From assembly GCA_963715655.1 (NCBI GenBank), contig OY970262.1, positions 1,302,001-1,366,000 on the forward strand: a stretch of 64,000 nt of DNA. Reading direction: 5' to 3'. The DNA comes from JANQPD01 sp963715655. Its GTDB lineage: Bacteria; Bacteroidota; Bacteroidia; Flavobacteriales; Schleiferiaceae. A program made the position numbers and the translations under genes. The notes under the pieces are model-generated. The model did not search any database and was not told the DNA's origin. It was given only the letters and a program-made list of their open reading frames with translations. This document shows, piece after piece, positions 16,967 through 24,979 of the stretch. Position 1 is the first letter of the stretch; each line of letters begins with the position of its first letter.

Positions 16967-17224
16967 ACAAAGCACTCAGTTTTAGAATATCCAAACCCTG
17001 TGCAAAACGAATTGAGTTTAGTCTTTATGAGTGAAAAGGAGGGAGCCGTTGCTGAGAGTGTGTTTAAAATTTGCGAGATGCAAGGCGCGGTAGTTTTTCA
17101 AAAAACCGGTGTAATGTCTGATAAATGGGACGTTAGCGCGTTGAAAGGTCTTTATTTATATACGGTTTTAGGGGTGCATTCAGAAATGCTAGCTACCGGA
17201 AAAGTGATGATTAAAAACCCTTAA
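16967..17224 (+). pseudogene. orphan T9SS type A sorting domain (gene remnant)
   Basis: Reading the frame upstream of the GTG at 17000 gives ...SVLEYPNPVQNELSLVF, then FKICEMQGAVVFQK and KGLYLYTVLGVHSEMLATGKVMIK to a stop at 17222-17224. YPNPVQNEL plus KGLYLY and TGKVMI are hallmarks of a T9SS C-terminal sorting domain. An in-frame stop at 16964-16966 and the absence of any signal peptide or catalytic domain show that only the tail of a secreted protein remains. The preceding DUF922-like gene is in another frame. Confidence 0.8.
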
Positions 17225-17265
17225 ATCTTTTTATTTTCATAACACGCCACTCCAAAGAATACCAC

Positions 17266-17273
17266 TACCTTTG
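17266..17273 (+). promoter_or_regulatory. -7 box TACCTTTG for typA
   Basis: Perfect TAnnTTTG match 26 nt before the ATG at 17300. Confidence 0.65.
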
Positions 17274-17299
17274 CCGCCATTTTTAAATAAGGTATTCCT

Positions 17300-19096
17300 A
17301 TGAATCTCAGAAATATAGCTATAATTGCCCACGTTGACCACGGCAAAACTACTTTGGTAGATAAAATGCTGCTGGCCGGTAAGTTGTTTGATGACCATGA
17401 AACTCCTGGTGAGTTGATTATGGATTCTAATGATTTAGAGCGCGAACGTGGAATTACTATTTTGGCTAAAAACGTTTCAGTACGTTATAAAGATCACAAA
17501 ATCAATATTTTAGATACTCCTGGTCACAGTGATTTTGGTGGCGAAGTAGAGCGTGTATTAAACATGGCCGATGGGGTGGTTTTACTAGTAGATGCTTTTG
17601 AAGGTCCAATGCCACAAACTCGTTTTGTACTTGGTAAAGCCATTGAACTTGGCTTAAAAATAGTGGTGGTAATTAACAAGGTAGATAAGCCAAACTGTAC
17701 TCCGGAAGAAGTACATGAAATGGTGTTTGACCTTATGTTTAACCTTGATGCCACGGAAGAGCAACTTGATTTTGAAACCGTTTATGGCAGTGCAAAACAA
17801 GGTTGGATGTCTGCTGACTGGAAGAAACCAACGGACAACATTACGCATTTATTAGATACAGTTTTAGAGCATATTCCAGCGCCCGTTTCCCGCGAAGGAA
17901 CACCACAAATGTTGATTACAAGTTTAGATTATTCTTCTTTTGTAGGACGTATTGCGGTAGGCCGTGTGCACAGAGGCACGTTAAAAACTAACCAGCAAGT
18001 AACGTTGGTAAAGCGTGATGGCACTAAAGTAAAATCACGTATTAAAGAAATTTTCCTGTTTGAAGGCTTTGGAAAAGTTAAGGTAGATGAGGTTGCCAGT
18101 GGCGACATTTGTGCGCTTACAGGAATTGAAGGTTTTGAAATTGGCGATACCATTGCTGATTTAGAAAATCCAGAGGCATTGCCTACCATTAAAATTGATG
18201 AGCCAACCATGAGTATGACTTTTACCATTAACGATTCTCCGTTTTTTGGTAAAGAAGGTAAGTATGTAACTTCTCGTCATATTAAAGATCGTTTGGCTAA
18301 AGAAATTGAAAAGAACTTGGCTTTACGTGTGGAAGACACGGAATCTGCCGATACGTTTAGAGTATTTGGTAGAGGGGTTTTACACCTTTCGGTATTGATT
18401 GAAACCATGCGTAGAGAAGGTTATGAAATGCAAATTGGTCAGCCACAGGTAATTATAAAAGAAGTGGAAGGCAAGCGCATGGAACCAATAGAGGAACTAA
18501 GCATAGATTTACCGGAAGATGTGAGTGGTAAAGCTATTGAAGCGATTACCATGCGTAAAGGTAGCATGACGCAAATGGTACCGAAAGGAGACCGTATGCA
18601 CTTAGAATTTGAAGTGCCTTCAAGAGGTATTATTGGTTTGCGTAATTACCTACTTACTGCCACGGCAGGAGAGGCCATTATGAGTCATCGTTTTAAAGAA
18701 TTTCAGCCGTATAAAGGCGAAATTCCGGGAAGACAAAATGGTTCTTTAATTTCTTTGGAAACTGGTACGGCCATTCCATTTTCATTAAACAACTTACAAG
18801 ATAGAGGTAAATTCTTTATTCCACCAAACAGCGAAGTGTATGAAGGTCAGGTAATTGGTGAGAATAACCGTGCGGGTGATTTGAATGTAAACGTTACCAA
18901 AATGAAGAAGATGAGCAATATGCGTTCTTCAGGTGCTGATGATAAAATTCGTATTGCTCCACACATTGAATTCTCTTTGGAAGAAGCATTAGAATACATT
19001 CAAGGTGATGAATATGTTGAGGTTACACCAAAATCATTACGCTTACGTAAAATGTTACTAAAAGAAACTGAGCGCAAGCGTTCAGGAAGTAAATAG
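17300..19096 (+). CDS. typA: ribosome-associated GTPase TypA/BipA
   Basis: 598 aa translation-factor GTPase that acts on the ribosome in 50S assembly and stress adaptation. Motifs: G1 AHVDHGKTTL at residues about 10-19, switch RERGITI, G3 DTPGHSDFGGE, G4 NKVDKPN, then domain II, the EF-G-like domains, and a C-terminal BipA-specific region (PRGIIGLRNYLLTAT, EAIMSHRFKEFQPYKG). Own promoter and strong terminator, so monocistronic. Confidence 0.97.
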   Translation: MNLRNIAIIAHVDHGKTTLVDKMLLAGKLFDDHETPGELIMDSNDLERERGITILAKNVSVRYKDHKINILDTPGHSDFGGEVERVLNMADGVVLLVDAFEGPMPQTRFVLGKAIELGLKIVVVINKVDKPNCTPEEVHEMVFDLMFNLDATEEQLDFETVYGSAKQGWMSADWKKPTDNITHLLDTVLEHIPAPVSREGTPQMLITSLDYSSFVGRIAVGRVHRGTLKTNQQVTLVKRDGTKVKSRIKEIFLFEGFGKVKVDEVASGDICALTGIEGFEIGDTIADLENPEALPTIKIDEPTMSMTFTINDSPFFGKEGKYVTSRHIKDRLAKEIEKNLALRVEDTESADTFRVFGRGVLHLSVLIETMRREGYEMQIGQPQVIIKEVEGKRMEPIEELSIDLPEDVSGKAIEAITMRKGSMTQMVPKGDRMHLEFEVPSRGIIGLRNYLLTATAGEAIMSHRFKEFQPYKGEIPGRQNGSLISLETGTAIPFSLNNLQDRGKFFIPPNSEVYEGQVIGENNRAGDLNVNVTKMKKMSNMRSSGADDKIRIAPHIEFSLEEALEYIQGDEYVEVTPKSLRLRKMLLKETERKRSGSK

Positions 19097-19104
19097 TAAA
19101 AATT

Positions 19105-19141
19105 AAAAAATCCCGCTTTGCAAAAAGCGGGATTTTTTTTG
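19105..19141 (+). terminator. Rho-independent terminator after typA
   Basis: AAATCCCGCTTT and AAAGCGGGATTT form a GC-rich stem with a short loop between 19108 and 19135, followed by eight T. The A-run on the other side makes it bidirectional, also serving the minus-strand gene ending at 19186. Confidence 0.92.
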
Positions 19142-19185
19142 ATTTTTTGAGACTATTTGAAAAAATCCAAAATTTTCGTTTTGTT

Positions 19186-19806
19186 TTATGGTTCTAGCCG
19201 TTCCTTACATTTCCCCTTGTTATATTCATCTACCCAACTTGTAAAATTTTCAAAGGTTACCTGATATTCCGCTAAATTTTTTAGGCGTTCACAATCTTTA
19301 AAAAAGGTTGTAATTCCAAGGTGTGCTTCTGTGGCTCCCACTTTTGCAAATGTTTTACCACGCTGGTACAGTACATAATAATGCTTAGGACTATAGTTGG
19401 TGCTAGATAAGTTACGAGAAGGATCATAATAGCTGCACAACGTAGCTTTGCCTTGTTTTTCAATTTTTAAAAAAAGTAAATCAGGTCGTAAAAAACCTTT
19501 TTTAAAATCTAAATAATTATTGGTGGAAGCCATTTTTACACGTTCCCCGTTATAATTAAACTCAATTTGCAACGCTTGTGATGCTAATAAAATGGCTGAA
19601 GCGGTATCAGCTGCACTTTTAAAAACGCGTACTGAATATTGTAAGTCTGCATATTTTAAGGTGTTATTTTCATTTACCGGTAGCCTAAAAAACACCTTTA
19701 CAGTATCACGTTGCGTAATAACAATACCTTCCTCTTCTACCAATTTATCAGTTTGTGAAAACACCAAAAAAGGTAGTAGTATAAAAAGAAAACAGATTTT
19801 TTTCAT
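19186..19806 (-). CDS. secreted protein of unknown function
   Basis: 206 aa with signal peptide MKKICFLFILLPFLVFSQ. Not recognised. The mature part is mixed alpha/beta with a Cys in LCSYYDPSRN, a second in FKDCERL and a third in KGKCKERL near the C-terminus. Probably periplasmic or outer-membrane associated. Convergent with typA and shares its terminator. Confidence 0.6.
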   Translation of the reverse strand: MKKICFLFILLPFLVFSQTDKLVEEEGIVITQRDTVKVFFRLPVNENNTLKYADLQYSVRVFKSAADTASAILLASQALQIEFNYNGERVKMASTNNYLDFKKGFLRPDLLFLKIEKQGKATLCSYYDPSRNLSSTNYSPKHYYVLYQRGKTFAKVGATEAHLGITTFFKDCERLKNLAEYQVTFENFTSWVDEYNKGKCKERLEP

Positions 19807-19893
19807 AGTGGAAAGATAGATACTGTAATATTAAAAATTGCGATTGCAGATGTTAGTTTCCGTACTGGTAATTTCAATGAATATCAATTGCTG

Positions 19894-19928
19894 TAAAAAA
19901 AAGGTGCATTAAAGGCATCTTAATGTAC
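19894..19928 (-). terminator. Terminator for the SnoaL-like gene
   Basis: GTGCATTAA (19904-19912) pairs with TTAATGTAC (19920-19928), one G-T wobble; on the minus strand it runs into TTTTTTTTAC. The rest of the gap 19807-19996 shows nothing else. Confidence 0.6.
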
Positions 19929-19996
19929 TATGCTAAGCGCTATTTTGAGTAGCAATTAGGCTACATTTAAAACTCAGTTTGGTATTAACAACCAAA

Positions 19997-20353
19997 TTAT
20001 CCCATGGGGTAAAAAAATTGCTCTTTTATAATTTTACCTTCTTTATTAGTTTCATACACGCAAATTTCCTCGTCTTTTCTACGGCCATGTTCTTTAAAAG
20101 TTACATCCATACTCATACCTACGCTAAAGTGCATGCCGCATACAACAGGGTCGCTTACTTCCATACTGTGCATTTCTACTATGCTTTCTTTAAACTGTTT
20201 TGATTTAGCCTTAAGTGCATCCAAACCTTTCACATCTTCGCCTCCGGGTTCTTGAGCCATGGCATTTTCTGCAAATAATTCTTCGTAAGCCTGTGTGTTT
20301 TCGCCCTTACGGCAAAGCTCTACAAGGCGGTTGGCTGTTTCTTTAATGTTCAT
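19997..20353 (-). CDS. SnoaL-like / NTF2-fold protein
   Basis: 118 aa. N-terminal helix KETANRLVELCRKGENTQAYEELFAENAMAQEP and the later HFSVGMSMDVTFKEHGRRKDEEICVYETNKEGKIIKEQFFY strands are typical of SnoaL-like polyketide-cyclase/NTF2-fold proteins. Cytoplasmic. Many members bind small ligands without a known reaction. Single-gene unit. Confidence 0.8.
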   Translation of the reverse strand: MNIKETANRLVELCRKGENTQAYEELFAENAMAQEPGGEDVKGLDALKAKSKQFKESIVEMHSMEVSDPVVCGMHFSVGMSMDVTFKEHGRRKDEEICVYETNKEGKIIKEQFFYPMG

Positions 20354-20474
20354 AAAGTGTATTATTTATTAGCAGAGAAAGGTACTAATTTTAAGATGTG
20401 CCAACAAGAAGCATATAAAATAGGCACATGGTTTTTACTTGATTTTTTAACGCGGTAAAAATGTACATTACTTT

Positions 20475-20518
20475 AAAAAAAAGGGTTGTATAGTTAAAAA
20501 CTACACAACCCTTTTTTA
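20475..20518 (-). terminator. Terminator, mainly for the minus-strand lipoprotein gene
   Basis: GGGTTGTATAGTT (20483-20495) and AACTACACAACCC (20499-20511) form a 13-bp stem; the single mismatch on the plus strand is a G-U wobble on the minus strand. Flanked by A8 and T6, so it can act both ways. Confidence 0.88.
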
Positions 20519-20535
20519 TAAAAATACTAGGCAAA

Positions 20536-21123
20536 CTATTTTTCCATAGAAGCATAAAGCTCCAAATACTCGGCTACTTCTTCTAAAAGTTCCTCGGCAT
20601 CTGAGTTTCTAACGGAAAATTCTTGTTCATCATTTTGCTTTTTTTCTTTAATCAACTTATCGTTATAATAATAGTACATTTTGTCTAAATCCTCCATCAA
20701 CTTTCCCTTATCACCTGTGCCATCATCTTCAATCACTGCCAAAATTAACTTACCGTTTTCCAAATAAAATTCTTCGGTACGTTTAGAAATTTCAGCATAA
20801 GGATAGGTTTTTATGCGCACCACAGAACCATCCTTTGTATAAAAATGAATTTTGCTCCATTTTTGCTTAATCTTAGCTTTTAATTCTTCGGTTAATAGTA
20901 CCACCGGTTCACCTAAAGATTGCTCAATAGTTGCTCTTTGCTCGTTAATTTGGTTTACCAAGCTATCGGTATTTACGTTAGTTTCTGCTCCGTATGCTTC
21001 TTCCATTTCCATGGATGTTTCTTCCGCAGCTTTTTCGGCAGGCGCTTCATACGTTTGATTACAGCTAAGCAAGCCAAAGGCAGGAAGCATTATTAGGATG
21101 AGCTTTGATTTTGAAATTTTCAT
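20536..21123 (-). CDS. lipoprotein of unknown function
   Basis: 195 aa. Type II signal peptide MKISKSKLILIMLPAFGLLSC with lipobox LLSC, followed by a Glu/Ala-rich linker (APAEKAAEETSMEMEEA). The acidic mature domain has KIHFYTKDGSVVRIKTYPYAEISKRTEEFYLENGKLILAV, reminiscent of small beta-sheet repeat proteins, then a helical C-terminus. Likely anchored in the outer membrane facing the periplasm. Not recognised. Confidence 0.7.
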   Translation of the reverse strand: MKISKSKLILIMLPAFGLLSCNQTYEAPAEKAAEETSMEMEEAYGAETNVNTDSLVNQINEQRATIEQSLGEPVVLLTEELKAKIKQKWSKIHFYTKDGSVVRIKTYPYAEISKRTEEFYLENGKLILAVIEDDGTGDKGKLMEDLDKMYYYYNDKLIKEKKQNDEQEFSVRNSDAEELLEEVAEYLELYASMEK

Positions 21124-21279
21124 TTGAAGTGTTTAAATAAAATAGTTGGTTTTAATACGCTTCAAATATATTAAGGTTTGGGTATTGAGAAGTTTCAGCA
21201 CCCATAAAATCTTTAAATAGAACTTTTAGCCACAAATTTTCACCATCCATATAGGTTAGCTTTATAAAATTATATTGAT

Positions 21280-22110
21280 ATGCCATTTATAACAAACGAA
21301 AACGGAAAAGAAGAAGTTGATATTTTTTATCAAGATTACGGAACCGGACAACCGGTAATTTTAATACATGGTTGGCCTTTAAGCCATCAAGCTTGGGAAG
21401 GTCAGATTGCGGAAATTGTAGAGGCCGGTTACCGCTGCATTGCTTATGATAGAAGAGGTTTTGGAATTTCTACCGAACCTTGGGACGGTTATGATTACTC
21501 CACTTTGGCTGAAGATTTAAACGTGCTGATAGAAGAGCTAGACTTGGAAGATGTTGTTTTGGTAGGATTTTCAATGGGTGGAGGAGAAGTAGTGCGTTAT
21601 TTTACGGATTTTGGTGGTACGCGAATTTCTAAAGCTGCTTTAGTAAGTTCTATTATTCCCTTGGTTGCTAAAAAAGACGATAATCCGGATGGTGTTCCTG
21701 AAGAAGATTTAAACGGAATTATGGATCAGTTGAAAAACAACCGTGTGGCTTTTTTAAAAGAGTTTCATAGCAATTTTTACAATTTTGATGATAATGAAGA
21801 TAGGATGAGTGAAGAGCAATTGCATTATGATTGGTCTATTTCTACTCATGCATCGCCAAGAGCTACCATAAAAGCAGCTGAAGCATGGGCCACTACTGAT
21901 TTTAGAAGTGAACTTAAAAATGTGGATGTGCCTACCTTAATAGTACATGGAAAGGAGGATAATATTGTGCCCATTAAAACGGCTGGAGATCAAGCGGCTA
22001 AAGGTATTCCCAATAATACGTATAAGGTAATAGATGGTGCGCCACATGGTTTAAACATAACGCATCGCAAGGAATTGAATAAAATCTTATTAGCCTTTTT
22101 AAAAGGCTAA
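21280..22110 (+). CDS. alpha/beta hydrolase, non-haem chloroperoxidase-like
   Basis: 276 aa. Oxyanion HGWPLSHQAW near residue 30, nucleophile elbow GFSMGGGEV near residue 97, acid in VHGKEDNIVPI near residue 225 and catalytic His in GAPHGLNITH near residue 252. This is the esterase/cofactor-free haloperoxidase subgroup. Cytoplasmic. Natural substrate not predictable. Single gene between terminators. Confidence 0.88.
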   Translation: MPFITNENGKEEVDIFYQDYGTGQPVILIHGWPLSHQAWEGQIAEIVEAGYRCIAYDRRGFGISTEPWDGYDYSTLAEDLNVLIEELDLEDVVLVGFSMGGGEVVRYFTDFGGTRISKAALVSSIIPLVAKKDDNPDGVPEEDLNGIMDQLKNNRVAFLKEFHSNFYNFDDNEDRMSEEQLHYDWSISTHASPRATIKAAEAWATTDFRSELKNVDVPTLIVHGKEDNIVPIKTAGDQAAKGIPNNTYKVIDGAPHGLNITHRKELNKILLAFLKG

Positions 22111-22130
22111 CGAAGCAATAATTTACAAGT

Positions 22131-22164
22131 AAAAAGCCGTAACGTTTTGTTAACGTTGCGGCTT
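22131..22164 (-). terminator. Hairpin terminator between convergent genes
   Basis: AAGCCGTAACGTT (22134-22146) pairs with AACGTTGCGGCTT (22152-22164), 13 bp with one wobble. On the minus strand a T5 run follows directly; on the plus strand T-rich sequence follows later. A second short palindrome, TAGCCTTTT/AAAAGGCTA, lies over the hydrolase stop (22091-22109). Confidence 0.8.
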
Positions 22165-22194
22165 CTATGTTTTAAAGTTTTTTTTACCACTATT

Positions 22195-22638
22195 TTAAGC
22201 TTGCTGTTTACTTTTTTCTGCCAAGTTAAAAGCATCGGAAACTTCTATATTCGGATTTTTTTGCAGCAAACCAGTTATAAACGCTTCCTTGTTTTTTGGA
22301 GAAATAATAATGTAATCAGAACTGCCATATTGCACCAGTATTCTATCTAATGAACAGGCGGGTGCTGCTATAAAACTTTTTGTGGGTTTTACTTTTATAA
22401 TTTTTTCAAACGCTACACTAGGGTAGGGAATAAAACCGGCATATACCCTTAGTTTATTTTCTTTGATTATGTAGCGCGTGCCAAACCAAATCCATGCGGT
22501 TAACGCAAGAATTGACAAAGGTAAAATTGTTGCCTTTGCACTTTTATTTAGCAATGCATCAAACAACAGACTTGTTAGCGGAATAAATAACACTAATCCC
22601 AGCCATAATGAGCGTTTTGAATAGAAAGTTGTTTTCAT
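22195..22638 (-). CDS. bacterial PH-domain-like membrane protein
   Basis: 147 aa. Two hydrophobic helices near residues 10-27 and 36-53, then a soluble domain with RYIIKENKLRVYAGFIPYPSVAFEKIIKVKP, resembling the short PH domains of bacterial YdbT/DUF1200-type proteins. Start codon directly follows the stop of the VOC gene, so the two are one transcript. Role unknown. Confidence 0.7.
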   Translation of the reverse strand: MKTTFYSKRSLWLGLVLFIPLTSLLFDALLNKSAKATILPLSILALTAWIWFGTRYIIKENKLRVYAGFIPYPSVAFEKIIKVKPTKSFIAAPACSLDRILVQYGSSDYIIISPKNKEAFITGLLQKNPNIEVSDAFNLAEKSKQQA

Positions 22639-23010
22639 CTAAAAGTGTTGATCAATCAGTATTGCATTGCCGTCAGGGTCAAATAAGGTAATATGGGCGG
22701 GACCTTCAGTATTTTTATCGGCCTCTAAGGTTAGTTCAATGCCTTTCGCCTTTAGCTCATCCTGAATTTCTCTTACATCGGTATAGTTTTTCAGAGTGTC
22801 AGCGTTTTGATTCCAACCAGGATTAAAAGTTAAAATGTTTTCTTCAAACATACCTTCAAACAATCCAATTAGTGTTTCACCATTTTTCATGATGAGGTAT
22901 TTGTGTTCTAGTTTCCCGCCATAAGTTACAAATCCAAGTTTCTCATAAAAGTCTTTGGAAACTTGTAAATCCTTGACGGTTAAGCTAATTGAAAAAGCGC
23001 CTAAATGCAT
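22639..23010 (-). CDS. VOC-superfamily (glyoxalase-like) protein
   Basis: 123 aa. Two beta-alpha-beta-beta-beta modules: SISLTVKDLQVSKDFYEKLGFV and the C-terminal PAHITLFDPDGNAILIDQHF. Typical of glyoxalase/bleomycin-resistance/dioxygenase fold proteins that bind a metal at paired His/Glu; the exact reaction is not predictable. First gene of a two-gene unit with the PH-domain protein. Confidence 0.88.
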   Translation of the reverse strand: MHLGAFSISLTVKDLQVSKDFYEKLGFVTYGGKLEHKYLIMKNGETLIGLFEGMFEENILTFNPGWNQNADTLKNYTDVREIQDELKAKGIELTLEADKNTEGPAHITLFDPDGNAILIDQHF

Positions 23011-23069
23011 TTTGTAAAATTTAAAAGCGAAGATAAAAAATTGTGATACGCATGAGTGCTAATAAAAAT

Positions 23070-23102
23070 AAACGCCCGTTACTTTTACAGCAACGGGCGT
23101 TT
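23070..23102 (-). terminator. Terminator after POT transporter gene
   Basis: AAACGCCCGTT (23070-23080) pairs perfectly with AACGGGCGTTT (23092-23102); on the minus strand it ends in TTTATTTTTATT. Confidence 0.88.
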
Positions 23103-23122
23103 AGATTATTTAAAAGGGTTTT

Positions 23123-24922
23123 TTAATGACCTTCTACGGCAGCTTCTTCGGTGCTTAAATCGCGTTCCGCTTCTTCTGCACCGTGGGTAAGTTTCTTAAG
23201 CTTTTTAAGAAATAGTATTAATAAGAAACCAAATGATACGGTAAAAATCACCAAATACATGAAGGTTTGGTATTCTTGTTTACTCTGTTCTTCATCTACC
23301 ACAAAAGAAACACCATAATCATTTCCATCACCTATGTTTTCTGATTTCTGAACAGCATCTTTATCCTTTTCAAAAACTAACTTTGCGTGATAAGGATTGT
23401 CGGAAGACGCTTCCTTTTCATTTAAATAAGCACGTAGTTCAGTTTGCCCTTCTTCTTGTAACCTAAATATACCGGCAACGTTGGTGCCGCTATTCATGTC
23501 TTTAAATACCAATTCATTACCTTCAGGATACACTTCAGTTTTTATGCTAAAGTTTTTATCCATGTTTATAGGATAATCATAGAAATCTTTAATCCCATCT
23601 TTAGTTTTTATTTCAATAGTATCACGCTGGCTATATTCAAAAAGTTCGGTTTTAGGTGCTGTAAGTTCACCACTATAGGGTTCTAGTTGCGAAGCCTCAC
23701 CAATGCTACCCGCAAGTTTATTTCCAAAACCGGTGGCGGCAAAGTAAATACCCATCATAATGGAGGCGTACTTAACCGGAGCTAATTTTGTAATAAACGA
23801 TAATGAAACGGGAGAGGTGCACAGTTCTCCAATGGTATGAAAGAGATACGCTAAAAAGATCCATATCATGGCCGCTTTACCAAAGGCTACGGCAGATGCT
23901 TCTTGAGAAGCAAACATCATAAATACATAACCCAAACCCATAATTATGGTACCTACCGCCATTTTAAATAAAGAAGAAGATTCTTTACCTCTGCGTTTTC
24001 TCCAAGCCCAAAAGCCGGCCACCATAGTTCCAAAAATGATAATGTACCCTGCGTTAAGCGACTGAAACACAGCTGCCGGAATTTCTTCTAACCAATTTAA
24101 TCCGGTAGTTCTATCCACTTTTGCATCCGTATATAGGTTCATTAAACCTCCGGCCTGCTCAAAAGCTCCCCAAAATACTACCACTATTAAAAAGGAAATC
24201 AATAGCACTACAATACGATCTTTTTCTACTTTGGTAAGTGGCTTTTTAGCTGCAGCCGCATCTACACTTGAATTTTTACCACCAATAAAATCACCTACGC
24301 CAACTAAGTACTTTTGACCGGCCATATACACAATTTGTCCTAAAGCCATTCCGATACCTGCTAGTCCGAAACCATAATGCCAACCATAGTAATACGCAAC
24401 TAAACCAACTGAAATACTAGATAAAAATGCACCAATATTAATACCGATGTAAAAAATGGTAAATCCACTATCTCTGCGAATATCACCTTCTTTATACAAG
24501 CCACCTACCATGGTAGAGATGTTAGGTTTTAAGCCACCCACACCTAAAATAATTAATAACAATCCTGTAAAAAAGGCCCAATCTTGCGGAATAGCTAAAA
24601 TTCCATGTCCGGCACAAAGAAGCAAACCACCAACTAAAACGGTTCTTTTTTGTCCCAGAAGTTTATCGGCAATCCAACCTCCGGGTATGGAAGCCACATA
24701 CACCAACATGGTGTACCAACCATAAAGCCAAAGGGCATCTTTGTTGCTCCAACCTAAACCTGGATCTACAGCTGTGGCGGATGCCGCAACGTAAAGGGTT
24801 AAAATTCCACGCATTCCATAGTAGGAAAAACGTTCCCACATTTCGGTGAAAAATAAAATGAAAAGTCCTACCGGATGCCCAAATAATTCTTTGCGTTGAA
24901 TAGCCTGCGCTGCGTTTGCCAT
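23123..24922 (-). CDS. proton-dependent oligopeptide transporter (POT/PTR2)
   Basis: 599 aa, 12 or more hydrophobic helices. The N-terminal FFTEMWERFSYYGMRGIL holds the ExxERFxYY proton-coupling motif of POT carriers. Imports di- and tripeptides over the inner membrane. There is a large insert of about 110 polar residues between late helices (around residues 420-545, YSQRDTIEIKTKDGIKDFYDYP...), longer than in E. coli Dtp proteins. The gene lies downstream of a dipeptidyl-peptidase IV on the same strand, a natural supplier of dipeptides. Confidence 0.92.
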   Translation of the reverse strand: MANAAQAIQRKELFGHPVGLFILFFTEMWERFSYYGMRGILTLYVAASATAVDPGLGWSNKDALWLYGWYTMLVYVASIPGGWIADKLLGQKRTVLVGGLLLCAGHGILAIPQDWAFFTGLLLIILGVGGLKPNISTMVGGLYKEGDIRRDSGFTIFYIGINIGAFLSSISVGLVAYYYGWHYGFGLAGIGMALGQIVYMAGQKYLVGVGDFIGGKNSSVDAAAAKKPLTKVEKDRIVVLLISFLIVVVFWGAFEQAGGLMNLYTDAKVDRTTGLNWLEEIPAAVFQSLNAGYIIIFGTMVAGFWAWRKRRGKESSSLFKMAVGTIIMGLGYVFMMFASQEASAVAFGKAAMIWIFLAYLFHTIGELCTSPVSLSFITKLAPVKYASIMMGIYFAATGFGNKLAGSIGEASQLEPYSGELTAPKTELFEYSQRDTIEIKTKDGIKDFYDYPINMDKNFSIKTEVYPEGNELVFKDMNSGTNVAGIFRLQEEGQTELRAYLNEKEASSDNPYHAKLVFEKDKDAVQKSENIGDGNDYGVSFVVDEEQSKQEYQTFMYLVIFTVSFGFLLILFLKKLKKLTHGAEEAERDLSTEEAAVEGH

Positions 24923-24979
24923 GTATAGATTGTTGTTTTAAAATTTGTAAGAAGGCGGGAAAATAGTCAAAATCCGCGA

